Shown piece by piece: positions 1-10,677 of a stretch of DNA of 46,551 nucleotides (the first letter of the stretch is position 1; the number at the start of each line of letters is the position of its first letter). The notes beneath the pieces were generated by a model. The model worked only from the letters and a program-made list of their open reading frames with translations, was not told the DNA's origin and made no database searches. Made by a program: the position numbers and the translations under genes. The stretch comes from Alphaproteobacteria bacterium (lineage in GTDB: Bacteria; Pseudomonadota; Alphaproteobacteria; SHVP01): NCBI GenBank assembly GCA_009694165.1, contig SHVP01000007.1:1-46551 (forward strand), written 5' to 3'.

Positions 1-5
1 AGAAG

Positions 6-584
6 ATGACAAATAGGTTAACGATCCACCCATCGGTGGACCGCGGGATTAGTGTCGGAAAGAGGAAGTTCGGTGGAGGAACGCTCACCTGCAAATGCGC
101 TGTCAATCCTGTCGAAGTCACGATCAAAAGTCAGTCGGCTCATAACCATGTATGTGGCTGCACAAAATGCTGGAAACCTGAAGGGGCTTTGTTCTCGATG
201 GTTGCCGTGGTACCCCGCAAGAAACTAGCCGTCGCGAAAAACGCCAGAAAACTCAAGGTGATTGATCCGGCTGCCACGATTCAGCGTCGGGCATGCAAAG
301 AATGTGGCGTGCATATGTACGGTCGAGTGGAGAACAAGAGGCATCCGTTTTACGGGCTCGATTTTGTTCACACGGAACTCTCCCAGCAGGATGGTTGGTC
401 AGCGCCCGAGTTCGCCGCCTTTGTATCGTCAATCATTGAAAGCGGTACTGCCCCAAAGAAAATGGGAAAGATTCGCGCGCGTTTACGGAAACTCGGCCTT
501 GAACCCTATGATGCGCTTTCTCCGCCCCTCATGGATTTCATTGCAACACATATCGCTAAGACAACAGGCACGTTGAAGTCTTAG
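6..584 (+). CDS. gfa: S-(hydroxymethyl)glutathione synthase (Gfa-type)
   Basis: Glutathione-dependent formaldehyde-activating enzyme, which promotes condensation of formaldehyde with glutathione in cytoplasmic formaldehyde detoxification. The 192-residue protein has the family's zinc cysteines: CxC at 29/31, CxCxxC at 50/52/55, and a later CxxC at 97/100. Length and the GLDFVH segment near 116-121 also fit the family. The ATG lies almost at the window edge, so its ribosome site is only partly visible. Base composition is visibly more AT-rich than in the downstream genes, which suggests recent acquisition (inference). No formaldehyde dehydrogenase gene is nearby. Some Gfa homologues lack proven activity, so the family is surer than the reaction. 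Confidence 0.88.
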   Translation: MTNRLTIHPSVDRGISVGKRKFGGGTLTCKCAVNPVEVTIKSQSAHNHVCGCTKCWKPEGALFSMVAVVPRKKLAVAKNARKLKVIDPAATIQRRACKECGVHMYGRVENKRHPFYGLDFVHTELSQQDGWSAPEFAAFVSSIIESGTAPKKMGKIRARLRKLGLEPYDALSPPLMDFIATHIAKTTGTLKS

Positions 585-784
585 CTGTCTTGGCGTCGTG
601 TTGCGATCAGGACGCGCCCAATTCTCTAAGATGTAAAACTAGGGTGCGCGACGGGTTTCTGTTCTATCCGCCGCATCTGAACGACGCAGCGCATGCGCTC
701 GGTGAAGGCCGGCCCGCAGGCTCTTCGCGATCTTCGTGCGGCAACGTGACAAAGGCCCCCTGAACGCATGCTACCATCGCCCGA
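585..784. other. Intergenic stretch, nothing recognised
   Basis: The gap between gfa and the oxidoreductase runs to position 890. In 585-784 I see no open frame with family-like sequence, no convincing RNA fold and no repeat. The regulatory sequences of the downstream gene are in 785-880 and are listed separately. Confidence 0.5.
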
Positions 785-814
785 TTGACCGCACCGCTGA
801 TCTATGCGGATAAC
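785..814 (+). promoter_or_regulatory. Candidate sigma70 promoter of the oxidoreductase gene
   Basis: A TTGACC -35 element at 785-790 is followed after 18 bases by GATAAC at 809-814. The surrounding ATAACAATTATTATTTG is unusually AT-rich for this window. The likely transcript start is about 70 bases ahead of the GTG at 891, leaving room for the palindrome at 843-857. Confidence 0.4.
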
Positions 815-842
815 AATTATTATTTGTATGACAGCCTCCTAG

Positions 843-857
843 GGTCTGATTCGGACC
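843..857. promoter_or_regulatory. Imperfect palindrome, candidate operator
   Basis: GGTCTGATTCGGACC is a 15-base imperfect palindrome (GGTCxGA / TCxGACC) between the candidate promoter and the start codon at 891. Its size and position suit a dimeric repressor such as a TetR- or HxlR-type protein. No regulator gene is adjacent, so this is only a candidate. Confidence 0.3.
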
Positions 858-890
858 ACGGAGGCGATTCACAGTGAGGATGGCGCCCCG

Positions 891-1985
891 GTGAACAAGG
901 ATATCTCGAAGATACACGTTGCCCAGGCCGATCTGCAGATGCCGAGCAGCGAGCGGCACCGGCGGTGGTTGCTGGTCCGCCACCCGGTGGGTCGGGCGAC
1001 ACTGGACGATTTTCTGTTTGTCGACGACATCCTGCCGTTGCCACCGCCCGGCAAGTACCTGGTGCGCGTGATTTGGCTCTCGATCGACCCCAAGCAGCGT
1101 ATCATGATGAACGCGACGCCGCGTTTCGTCGAACTGGTGCCGCAGCATGGCCCGATGTTCGGCTTCGCGGTCGGCGAGGTCATGATCTCCAACCACCCCG
1201 ATTATCGCCCTGGCGACATCGTCACCGATCTGTTCGGCTGGCAAAGCCATGCCATCGCCGACGGGAAGGGGCACTACGTCAGCAACCCCTATGGCACCCG
1301 CAAGGTCGACCCCTCGATGGGGCCGATTTCGACCGCGATCGGCGTCCTCGGCCACGGTGGGCTCACTGCCTATTTCTCGGTGCTGCGCGAACTAAAGCCG
1401 CGCGCCGGCGAAACGATGACGGTGTCGAGCGCCGCCGGCAACGTCGGCCTCATCGCCGGGCAAATCGGCAAGATCCACGGCTGCCGGGTCATCGGCCTCA
1501 CCAGCACCGACAAGAAGTGTGCCGCGATCGTCGAGGAGTTCGGCTACGACGACGCCATCAACTATCGCACTACGCCCGACCTTGCCGCGGCCATCCGCAA
1601 GCTCGCGCCCAAGGGCGTCGACATGTATTACGACAACGTCGGTGGCCCGATCGCCGCGGCGGTAGCAAAAACGATGACTGCCGGAGCCCGGGTCACCCTC
1701 GTCGGCGTCATGGACAACTACAACAGTGTCAACGAGTCGGGCCAGTCCTGGAATTGGCCGTTCAAACAGACGATGTCGTATTTCATCTCCCACGACTATC
1801 GCAGCGAGTTCCACATCGGGCTGCGTGATCTCTCCGATTGGATCAAGCAGGGCAAGCTGCGCTACCGCGAGGACGTGGTCGAGGGACTCGAAAACGCACC
1901 GGCGGCGCTGTTCGACCTATTCGACGGCGGCAACCTCGGCAAGCGGATCGTGCGGGTGAGCCCCAATCCCCCGGGAATCGCCTAA
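891..1985 (+). CDS. NADP-dependent oxidoreductase, MDR family (curcumin / 2-alkenal reductase-like)
   Basis: A 364-residue zinc-independent medium-chain dehydrogenase/reductase that probably reduces the C=C bond of alpha,beta-unsaturated carbonyls with NADPH. The N-terminal part carries the GroES-like fold. The Rossmann turn is SSAAGNVG (about 181-188), and the downstream segment YDNVGGPI is typical of the group. The GTG start is chosen because AGGA (877-880) lies 10 bases upstream and no ATG is in frame nearby. The gene stands alone, with its own candidate promoter and operator. A detoxification role is inferred and the true substrate cannot be read from sequence. Confidence 0.85.
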   Translation: MNKDISKIHVAQADLQMPSSERHRRWLLVRHPVGRATLDDFLFVDDILPLPPPGKYLVRVIWLSIDPKQRIMMNATPRFVELVPQHGPMFGFAVGEVMISNHPDYRPGDIVTDLFGWQSHAIADGKGHYVSNPYGTRKVDPSMGPISTAIGVLGHGGLTAYFSVLRELKPRAGETMTVSSAAGNVGLIAGQIGKIHGCRVIGLTSTDKKCAAIVEEFGYDDAINYRTTPDLAAAIRKLAPKGVDMYYDNVGGPIAAAVAKTMTAGARVTLVGVMDNYNSVNESGQSWNWPFKQTMSYFISHDYRSEFHIGLRDLSDWIKQGKLRYREDVVEGLENAPAALFDLFDGGNLGKRIVRVSPNPPGIA

Positions 1986-1996
1986 AGGCTTCCTGA

Positions 1997-2185
1997 ACAC
2001 CGCTAGTTTGTGAAATCGCGCGCAATAGTGACCCCTGGCTGGCTCCCGACATCGTCCGCGCGATCCTCGACGGTCGCCATCCACCGGCGCTGACGGCGGC
2101 GGCCCTGATAGCGGGTTCCCGGCTGCCGTTGGACTGGCCGGCACAGCGCGCTGCGCTGGGTTTCGTGCCGGCGGCCTCGGCGTAA
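1997..2185 (+). pseudogene. C-terminal remnant of a serine-recombinase-type protein
   Basis: After a stop at 1994-1996 the frame reads about 62 codons to TAA at 2183. From 2039 it carries LAPDIVRAILDGRHPPAL, then LPLDWPAQRAALGF. This is the recognisable tail of many alphaproteobacterial recombinase-family proteins (LAPDIVEAILDGRQP...W..QR..LGF; established pattern recalled, not searched). No start codon, catalytic domain or zinc ribbon remains. It lies about 270 bases from the 3' end of tRNA-Ser, a common integration target. Most likely it is a leftover of a lost integrated element. Confidence 0.6.
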
Positions 2186-2451
2186 CGATGACCGCCACCT
2201 TCCAGCGCTGAGAATCCCGCGAGCGCGCCGCGGTCGCCGCCACGTTGGTGGGCAGAACATCGCCACACCAAGTGGTACTGCAACAACGGCCGACGGAGAC
2301 ATCGAACCACACGGTCCGCGTTGGCGCGTCCCAGATCGGTCTCACCACGCCGACTGGCGATGCTCGCGGTGCGCCAAGCTCGCGACACGTCGGGTCGATT
2401 GCCGGTCGCCCGGAAGAACAATAATATGAGGCAATATAAATTACTTAAATG
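2186..2451. other. Non-coding stretch with an AT-rich patch next to tRNA-Ser
   Basis: I see no convincing gene. Reverse-strand open frames here have compositional bias but no recognisable family. About 35 bases at 2419-2450, directly beside the 3' end of the tRNA gene, are very AT-rich compared with the rest of the window. This could be the tRNA's transcription end or the remains of an attachment region. No duplicated tRNA 3' end was seen. Confidence 0.4.
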
Positions 2452-2541
2452 TGGCGGAGGGGGTGAGATTCGAACTCACGGTACCCTTGCGGGTACAACG
2501 GTTTTCGAGACCGTCCCGATCGACCACTCTGGCACCCCTCC
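2452..2541 (-). tRNA. tRNA-Ser (anticodon CGA)
   Basis: A 90-base class II tRNA on the minus strand. The acceptor stem GGAGGGG/CCCCTCC is followed by G and an encoded CCA (plus-strand 2452-2454). The anticodon stem ACGGT/ACCGT closes a seven-base loop CTCGAAA, giving anticodon CGA for UCG codons. A long variable arm (TGTACCCGCAAGGGTACC) and the T-arm GTTCGAATC are present. All features fit a functional serine tRNA. Confidence 0.97.
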
Positions 2542-2612
2542 GCGGTCGGCGCGCACCCTAATGTTCGCCGGGCCCGGCATCAAGGGCGTCGCGCCGGTCG
2601 ACCGCCGCCGCG

Positions 2613-2918
2613 TCAGGACCGCCGCACCTGCAGCCGGAACCCCGGCATGACGCCGTCGACTGCGTGGGACCGACGATCAACGGCTTGCCCTTGCGCTCGG
2701 GTCGTGCAGTCGCACCGCCTCGGCCGAGTTCTCGTAGACCCGCCGCCGCGTCGCCTCGTCAGTGACGAGCGAACCGCGACGGCGGAAGGTGACGAGCCAG
2801 CCGCGAAACGACAGGTGCAGATCGGCCGGCCGCTGACGAAGGCGCCATCGACAGTCCGCTTGAGCGCTTCAGGAAGCTTGAGGTCGGCGACACCGAGGGG
2901 CGGGGCCTGGCCGGTCAT
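2613..2918 (-). pseudogene. Decayed pyridoxamine 5'-phosphate oxidase-family gene
   Basis: Read on the minus strand from ATG at 2918, the first frame gives LPEALKRTVDGAFVSGRP. A second frame then gives LHLSFRG (2801-2820) and DEATRRRVYENSAEAV plus RLHDP, a third gives ERKGKPLIV, and the first frame resumes with VDGVMPGFRLQV before TGA at 2613. These pieces, in order, match the small flavin-binding pyridoxamine-phosphate-oxidase-like proteins (family knowledge; not searched). The central beta-barrel residues between the first FRG and the DEATRRR region appear deleted. At least two frameshifts make a functional product unlikely. Confidence 0.6.
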
Positions 2919-3140
2919 GGTCGTCCTTCTTCGTTGGAGGCCAACCCGGAGCGGTCGGTAGGGACCCACACGGCCACGGGCAAGGACAGCCGGCCAGCCC
3001 ACGGCGCCCGGTGGCTGCCCCGACGCCGCACCCTTTTCCCGCCCAACCCGCTGCGTCCGGCATCGGGATGGGCACAAGGCGCATGACCGGCCGCCCGTGG
3101 CCGATCAGCGAGCGCCGCCGTCAGCCGCAGAAATCCGCCA

Positions 3141-3168
3141 TTGACTTGGGGTCGGCCCGGACTATATT
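3141..3168 (+). promoter_or_regulatory. Promoter of rplU-rpmA
   Basis: TTGACT (3141-3146) and TATATT (3163-3168), separated by 16 bases, are close to the vegetative consensus. They lie about 50 bases ahead of the rplU start. This is the best sigma70-type promoter in the window, as expected for ribosomal protein genes. Confidence 0.7.
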
Positions 3169-3216
3169 TCGGCGCTTTCCCGCACCCCCCAGGGGTTGCG
3201 CCGCTCAGGTTTCGCC

Positions 3217-3651
3217 ATGTACGCAGTCATCCGCACCGGTGGGAAGCAATACCGGGTCAGCCCGAACGACGTGATTCGGGTCGAGAAGCTGCCGGCCGCC
3301 GCAGGCACGGTGATCGATTTCGCCGACATCCTGTCGTTCGGCGACGCCAAGGGCGCGACGATCGGCACGCCGCTGGTGCAGGGCGCCCTGGTCAAGGCCG
3401 AAGTCGTCGAACAGATCAAGGACGACAAGGTCATCATTTTCAAGCGCCACCGGCGCAAGCATTTCCGCCGCACCAACGGCCACCGTCAGCGCCTGACCGT
3501 GCTGCGCATCACCGAAATCGCCGGCCCGGACGGCCAAACGATGACCGCCGCCGAGGCCAAGGCGGCTGCCAAACCCAAAGTGAAGAAGGCGAAGAAGGCA
3601 AAGACAGCGGACAAGAAAAAGAAGAAAGAGTCCGCCGAGGAAAAGGAATAG
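3217..3651 (+). CDS. rplU: 50S ribosomal protein L21
   Basis: Ribosomal large-subunit protein L21, which binds 23S rRNA. The start at 3217 gives the family-typical [14 protein letters not shown]. The conserved [17 protein letters not shown] segment lies near residues 76-92. The protein is 144 residues, longer than the usual roughly 103, because of a lysine/alanine/glutamate-rich tail from about residue 110, as in many alphaproteobacterial L21 proteins. It is cotranscribed with rpmA six bases downstream. Confidence 0.97.
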   Translation: MYAVIRTGGKQYRVSPNDVIRVEKLPAAAGTVIDFADILSFGDAKGATIGTPLVQGALVKAEVVEQIKDDKVIIFKRHRRKHFRRTNGHRQRLTVLRITEIAGPDGQTMTAAEAKAAAKPKVKKAKKAKTADKKKKKESAEEKE

Positions 3652-3657
3652 GTCCCC

Positions 3658-3915
3658 ATGGCGCACAAGAAAGCCGGCGGTAGTTCCCGAAACGGTCGCG
3701 ACTCCGAAGGCCGGCGCCTCGGGGTCAAGAAATTCGGCGGCCAGGTTGTCGTTCCCGGCAATATCATCATCCGCCAGCGCGGCACGCAGTGGCATCCCGG
3801 CAAGAATGTCGGCATGGGTCGCGACCACACCATCTTCTCGCTGATCGCGGGAAAAGTGGCGTTCGTCGAGAAGGAAAAAGGCCGGGTCTACGTGTCGGTG
3901 CTGCCGAGCGCCTGA
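3658..3915 (+). CDS. rpmA: 50S ribosomal protein L27
   Basis: Ribosomal protein L27, located near the peptidyl transferase centre. The 85-residue sequence begins [16 protein letters not shown] and contains [17 protein letters not shown], both diagnostic. It follows rplU by six bases in the usual rplU-rpmA pair. A terminator-like hairpin follows before obgE. Confidence 0.98.
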   Translation: MAHKKAGGSSRNGRDSEGRRLGVKKFGGQVVVPGNIIIRQRGTQWHPGKNVGMGRDHTIFSLIAGKVAFVEKEKGRVYVSVLPSA

Positions 3916-6178
<2,263 letters not shown>

Positions 6179-6182
<4 letters not shown>

Positions 6183-7465
6183 CGACTTCGGCCAGGCGGG
6201 TGGGCACGCCCGACGTCGCGCAGCTGATGCGCGAGATCGGCGAACGGGCGCGCGACGCGACCCGAGCCCTTGCGGCGGCAACGACCGACTCGAAGAATCG
6301 CGCCCTCATGACCGCGGCGGCAGCGTTGCGCCGCAGCACCGCCGCCCTGCTGACCGCCAACGGCCGCGATCTCGCCGAAGCCGCTACCGGCCAATTGAGC
6401 GCCGCGCTGCGCGATCGGCTGGTGCTCGACCCGGCCAGGGTCGAGGCGATGGCCGCCGGCCTCGAGGCAGTGGCGGCCCTGCCCGACCCGGTCGGCGAGA
6501 CCTTTGCCGAGTGGACGCGGCCGAACGGATTGCGCATCACCCGGGTACGGGTGCCGATTGGCGTGATCGGAATCATCTACGAATCGCGACCCAATGTGAC
6601 CGCCGATGCGGGCGCGCTGTGCCTGAAGTCGGGGAACGCGGTCATCCTGCGCGGGGGGTCGGAAAGTCTGCATTCGAGCACGGCCATCGTCGACTGCCTG
6701 CACCAGGGACTGGCCGCCGGCGGCCAGCCGGAAGCCGCGATCCAGCTGGTGCCGACCCGCGACCGCGCCGCCGTCGGCGCCATGCTGACGATGACCGGCC
6801 TGATCAACATCATCGTGCCGCGCGGCGGCAAGTCGCTGATCGAGCGCGTCCAGCGCGAGAGTCGCATTCCCGTCATCGCCCATCTCGACGGCAACTGTCA
6901 CGTCTACGTGCACCGCGGCGCCGACCTGGCGATGGCGCGCAAGGTGGTGCTCAACGCAAAGATGCGGCGAGTTTCGATCTGCGGAGCCGCCGAATCGCTG
7001 CTCGTCGATCGCGCCGTGGCCGACAGCCACTTGCGGCCGATCATCGCCGACCTGGCGGCGGCGGGTTGCGAAATCCGCGGCGACGCCGCCGCCCAGGCGC
7101 TCGACCCGCGCGTCAAGCCGGCCAGCGAGATGGATTGGTCGACCGAATATCTCGATGCCATCATCGCCGTGCGCGTGGTCGCGGGCATCGACGAGGCGAT
7201 CGCCCACATCGAGCGTTACGGCTCGCACCACACCGAGAGCATCATCACCGCCGACACGGCGGCGGCGCGCCAGTTCCTGCGCGAGGTCGATAGCGCCATC
7301 GTCCTGCACAATGCGTCGACGCAGTTTGCCGACGGCGCCGAATTCGGCATGGGGGCCGAGATCGGCATCTCGACCGACCGCCTACACGCGCGCGGCCCGG
7401 TCGGAGTCCAGGAACTCACCACCTACAAATACGTCGTCTACGGCGACGGCCAGGTCCGGCCCTGA
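6179..7465 (+). CDS. proA: Gamma-glutamyl phosphate reductase
   Basis: Second enzyme of proline synthesis, reducing glutamyl-5-phosphate to glutamate-5-semialdehyde with NADPH. The 428 residues match the ALDH-superfamily ProA. Visible features are [14 protein letters not shown] (near 126-139), [21 protein letters not shown], the active-site cysteine in SICGAAES, and [14 protein letters not shown] near the C terminus. Coupled to proB by ATGA. Its TGA stop (7463-7465) is embedded in a CTGA that probably starts nadD. Confidence 0.97.
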
Positions 7466-8100
7466 ATCGACGCTTCCTCAAGTTCCCCGAACGCCGCGCC
7501 GAAGAACCCGGCCGCAACCGGGCGCCGCGACGGCGCGTCGGTCTGCTCGGCGGTTCGTTCAACCCTGCGCATCAGGGCCATCGCAAGCTGTCGCTGCTGG
7601 CGCTGCACCGCCTGTGTCTCGATCAGGTGTGGTGGCTGGTCTCGCCGCAGAACCCGCTCAAGACCGCTGCCGAGATGTCGCCGTTCAGCGAGCGCGTCGC
7701 CACCGCCCGCCGCGTCGCCTCCCATCCGCGCATCCGGGTGAGCGATTTCGAACGCCGCGCCGGAACGGTCTTCACCGTCGATACCGTGCGCGAGCTGACC
7801 CGCCGCATGCCGCGGTTCGGCTTCGTCTGGCTGATGGGCGCCGACAACCTGATCCAGATCCCGCGTTGGCGCCGGTGGCAGGAGATCTTTGCCCGCGTGG
7901 CGGTCATCGTCTTCGACCGGCCCGGCTTCACGCGGCGCGCCCTCACCGGCACCGCGGCGCGGCGCTTTGGCCGCGCGCGGGTGCGCGAGCCGCGGGCCGC
8001 CGGGCTGGTGGATTGCCAGCCGCCGGCCTGGGCCTTCCTGCACGGCGTCCATGACCCGAGTTCAGCCACCGCCTTGCGCGCCGGCCAAATCCCGCGTTAG
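7462..8100 (+). CDS. nadD: Nicotinate-nucleotide adenylyltransferase, probable CTG start
   Basis: Adenylates nicotinate mononucleotide in NAD synthesis. The nucleotidyltransferase motif [28 protein letters not shown] and a C-terminal ATALRAG motif are all present. No ATG, GTG or TTG lies in frame between the proA stop and this motif. The first conventional ATG (7627) would delete the catalytic HxGH. The only sensible start is CTG at 7462, which forms a CTGA overlap with proA like the ATGA/GTGA overlaps elsewhere here, with AGG about seven bases upstream. That gives 212 residues, normal for the family. A base error at the true start cannot be excluded. Confidence 0.88.
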   Translation: MNRRFLKFPERRAEEPGRNRAPRRRVGLLGGSFNPAHQGHRKLSLLALHRLCLDQVWWLVSPQNPLKTAAEMSPFSERVATARRVASHPRIRVSDFERRAGTVFTVDTVRELTRRMPRFGFVWLMGADNLIQIPRWRRWQEIFARVAVIVFDRPGFTRRALTGTAARRFGRARVREPRAAGLVDCQPPAWAFLHGVHDPSSATALRAGQIPR

Positions 8101-8197
8101 ATAGGCTCACCGTCGTAACAACGGAGCGCGGCACATCGCAACGCGTAAACCCCGAGGTGGGACGCCCGGTCGAACCAAGCGGCCGGCCCTGCTTGAG

Positions 8198-8533
8198 TTG
8201 ATCAATGCGTCCCTGGACGACGACCAAGCCATCGAGCTGGTCGTCATTGACTTAACCGACAAATCCTCCATCGCCGACGCCATGGTCATCGCCTCCGGAC
8301 GATCGGAACGCCATGTCCGATCGATGGCCGAGAATCTGGTCGAACGGCTGAGCAAGGCCGGGCGGCGCGGTCGGATCGAGGGCATCCCCAAATGCGACTG
8401 GGTGCTGGTCGATGCGGGCGACGTCGTCGTACACCTGTTCAAGCCCGACATCCGCACCTTCTACAACCTGGAAAAAATGTGGTCGGCCAACTTCAGCGCC
8501 AAGCAGGTCGAGGCTGCGGGAGCGCGCCGCTAA
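8198..8533 (+). CDS. rsfS: Ribosomal silencing factor RsfS
   Basis: Binds L14 and blocks 30S/50S joining during starvation. SSIADAMVIASGRSERHV and DWVLVDAGDVVVHLF are diagnostic. The listed TTG start gives 111 residues beginning inside the first helix (conserved LLxLIxxSLDDD). The open frame extends upstream to 8105 without ATG, GTG or TTG. ATC at 8135, eight bases after GGAG (8123-8126), would give IATRKPRG... and a complete first helix, so the real start may be there. It lies between nadD and rlmH, the usual order. Confidence 0.9.
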   Translation: MINASLDDDQAIELVVIDLTDKSSIADAMVIASGRSERHVRSMAENLVERLSKAGRRGRIEGIPKCDWVLVDAGDVVVHLFKPDIRTFYNLEKMWSANFSAKQVEAAGARR

Positions 8534-8540
8534 GGGCGGG

Positions 8541-9008
8541 ATGGAGATCGGCATCGCCGCGGTCGGACGCCTCCGACGCGGCCCGCTGGCGGACCTCTAC
8601 CGCGACTACTGCAGCCGCCTGCCATGGACAGTGGTGCCGCACGAGATCGACCCCGCGCCGGATCGGCGCGCGGCCGATGGTCGGCGCCGCGAGTCGGATG
8701 CGTTGGCCGCTGCTCTGCCCGACACCGGCCCCGTGGTGGTGCTCGATCAGCGTGGCCAAACCCTCAGCAGCGAGGCCTTCGCGCAACGCCTGGCCACCTG
8801 GCGCGATGGCGGGGTCCGCCGGGTCTCCTTCATCATCGGCGGTGCCGACGGCCTCGACCGCAGGCTGATCGAGCGGGCGGATCTGGTGATGAATTTCGGC
8901 GCCATGACCTGGCCACACCTGCTCGTCCGGGTGATGCTGGCCGAGCAGCTCTACCGGGCATCGAGCCTGTTGGCCGGTCACCCCTACCATCGTGGCGAGC
9001 AGGGGTGA
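8541..9008 (+). CDS. rlmH: 23S rRNA pseudouridine-1915 N3-methyltransferase
   Basis: SPOUT-family enzyme methylating pseudouridine 1915 in helix 69 of 23S rRNA. The ATG at 8541 gives 155 residues, the usual length. LDQRGQTLSS, SFIIGGADGL and the C-terminal AGHPYHR (knot region and tail) are typical. It starts seven bases after the rsfS stop, with GGGCGGG directly upstream as a purine-rich ribosome site. Part of the nadD-rsfS-rlmH group. Confidence 0.97.
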   Translation: MEIGIAAVGRLRRGPLADLYRDYCSRLPWTVVPHEIDPAPDRRAADGRRRESDALAAALPDTGPVVVLDQRGQTLSSEAFAQRLATWRDGGVRRVSFIIGGADGLDRRLIERADLVMNFGAMTWPHLLVRVMLAEQLYRASSLLAGHPYHRGEQG

Positions 9009-9093
9009 TGGGCCCTTGCCAAACGCGCCTTCTTTACCAATGTTGCGGCGTTGGTGCGGTCCCCGCTCGCGTTCTCCCATGGTAGATTGACCC

Positions 9094-10668
9094 ATGTCCC
9101 GTCCCTGCTCCGTCGTTCTTTGCATCCTCGATGGCTGGGGCCATCGGCCGGAACGCGATCACAACGCCATCATGCTGGCCCAGACGCCGGTCTTCGACCG
9201 CCTGTGGTCGACCTGCCCGCACAGCCTTCTCCACACCGCCGCCCTGGAAGTCGGTCTGCCGCCTGGACAAATGGGCAATTCCGAAGTCGGCCACACCAAT
9301 ATCGGCGCCGGACGGGTGGTCATGCAGGACCTGCCACGCATCGACGGCGCCATTGCCGACGGCAGCCTCGCCAGCCATCCGGACCTGCGCGACCTCATCG
9401 ACCGGCTGCGCCAGACGCGCGGTACTTGTCATTTGCTCGGACTGGTCTCGCCGGGCGGAGTCCATTCCCACCAGAACCATATCGTGGCCCTGGCCAAGAT
9501 CGTGTCCGCGGGCGGGGTCTCCGTCGTCGTGCACGCATTTCTCGACGGCCGCGACACGCCGCCCACAAGCGGGCGCAAGTATATGGCGGCGCTGCATGCG
9601 GCGATCGGGACCGCGGCGACGATCGGGACGGTGGGCGGGCGCTATTACGCCATGGACCGCGACAAACGCTGGGAACGGGTGGCCAGGGCCTACGACGCCA
9701 TCGTCGATGCCAAGGGTTCGACCGCGGCGAGCGCCGATGCCGCTATCGCCGCTGCCTATGGCACCGCTGTCACCGATGAATTCTTGCTGCCGACCGTGCT
9801 TGCCGGCTCCGCCGGCATGAAGGACGGCGACGGCCTTCTCGTCGCCAATTTCCGCGCCGACCGGGTGCGCCAGATTCTGAGCGCTCTGCTCGACCCCGCC
9901 TTCGCCGATTTTCTACGCAGCCGGATACCGCGCCTCGTCGCAGCGGTCGGCATGACCTCGTACTCGGAGGGGCACGATCGCTGGCTCCGCACCCTCTTCC
10001 CGTCGGTCGACCTCAAGGACACGCTCGGCGAGGTGATCGCCCGGGCCGGCCTGACGCAATTGCGGATCGCCGAGACCGAGAAATACGCCCACGTCACCTT
10101 CTTCTTCAACGGCGGCGAGGAAAAAGTGTTCACCGGCGAGCAGCGCATCATGGTGCCCTCGCCCAGGATAGCCACCTACGACGAGCAGCCAGCCATGTCG
10201 GCGGATGAGGTGACCGATCACTTGGTGGCGGCGATCGCGGCGCGAACGTTCGATCTGATCGTCTGCAACTTCGCCAACACCGACATGGTCGGTCACACCG
10301 GTCGACTGGACGCCGCGATCAAGGCCGTCGAAGCGGTGGACCGTTGCCTCGGACGCATCGATACGGCCGTCCGCGCCAGCAGCGCCGTTCTGATCATCAC
10401 CGCCGATCATGGCAACGCCGAGCGAATGGTGGATGGTAACGGCGAGCCCCATACCCAGCACACGCTGGACGACGTACCGTTCCTTGTCGTCAACGCCGCC
10501 AACGTTCAGGCTACCACCAACGGCCGCCTCGCCGACATCGCGCCGACGGTTCTGGCGATCATGGGCCTGCCGCAGCCCGAAGCGATGACGGGCGGCAGTC
10601 TGCTTCGCCAGGAATCGGAAGCCATGCCGCGTCGTGTCGCCACCACCCGGGCGTCAGCCCGCGCCTAG
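9094..10668 (+). CDS. gpmI: 2,3-bisphosphoglycerate-independent phosphoglycerate mutase
   Basis: Manganese-dependent interconversion of 3- and 2-phosphoglycerate in glycolysis and gluconeogenesis. The 524-residue alkaline-phosphatase-superfamily protein has LDGWGHR at the start, catalytic Ser63 in MGNSEVGHTNIGAGR, HAFLDGRDTPP, NFRADRVRQ, FANTDMVGHTG and ITADHGNAE. These supply the metal ligands. An 85-base gap separates it from rlmH, so it may have its own promoter. Its TAG stop (10666-10668) overlaps an AGGAGG ribosome site for the broken envC-like gene. Confidence 0.97.
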   Translation: MSRPCSVVLCILDGWGHRPERDHNAIMLAQTPVFDRLWSTCPHSLLHTAALEVGLPPGQMGNSEVGHTNIGAGRVVMQDLPRIDGAIADGSLASHPDLRDLIDRLRQTRGTCHLLGLVSPGGVHSHQNHIVALAKIVSAGGVSVVVHAFLDGRDTPPTSGRKYMAALHAAIGTAATIGTVGGRYYAMDRDKRWERVARAYDAIVDAKGSTAASADAAIAAAYGTAVTDEFLLPTVLAGSAGMKDGDGLLVANFRADRVRQILSALLDPAFADFLRSRIPRLVAAVGMTSYSEGHDRWLRTLFPSVDLKDTLGEVIARAGLTQLRIAETEKYAHVTFFFNGGEEKVFTGEQRIMVPSPRIATYDEQPAMSADEVTDHLVAAIAARTFDLIVCNFANTDMVGHTGRLDAAIKAVEAVDRCLGRIDTAVRASSAVLIITADHGNAERMVDGNGEPHTQHTLDDVPFLVVNAANVQATTNGRLADIAPTVLAIMGLPQPEAMTGGSLLRQESEAMPRRVATTRASARA

Positions 10669-10677
10669 GAGGCTGTC

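Noticed and set aside
806..818. GCGGATAACAATT matches half of the E. coli lac operator
   Set aside because: Only one half-site, no LacI-type gene or symmetric partner; a short match in an AT-rich promoter is likely chance.
2186..2421. Reverse-strand frames in the gap before tRNA-Ser as a new gene
   Set aside because: Arginine/alanine-biased sequence with no family-like motif, and it overlaps the recombinase remnant on the other strand.
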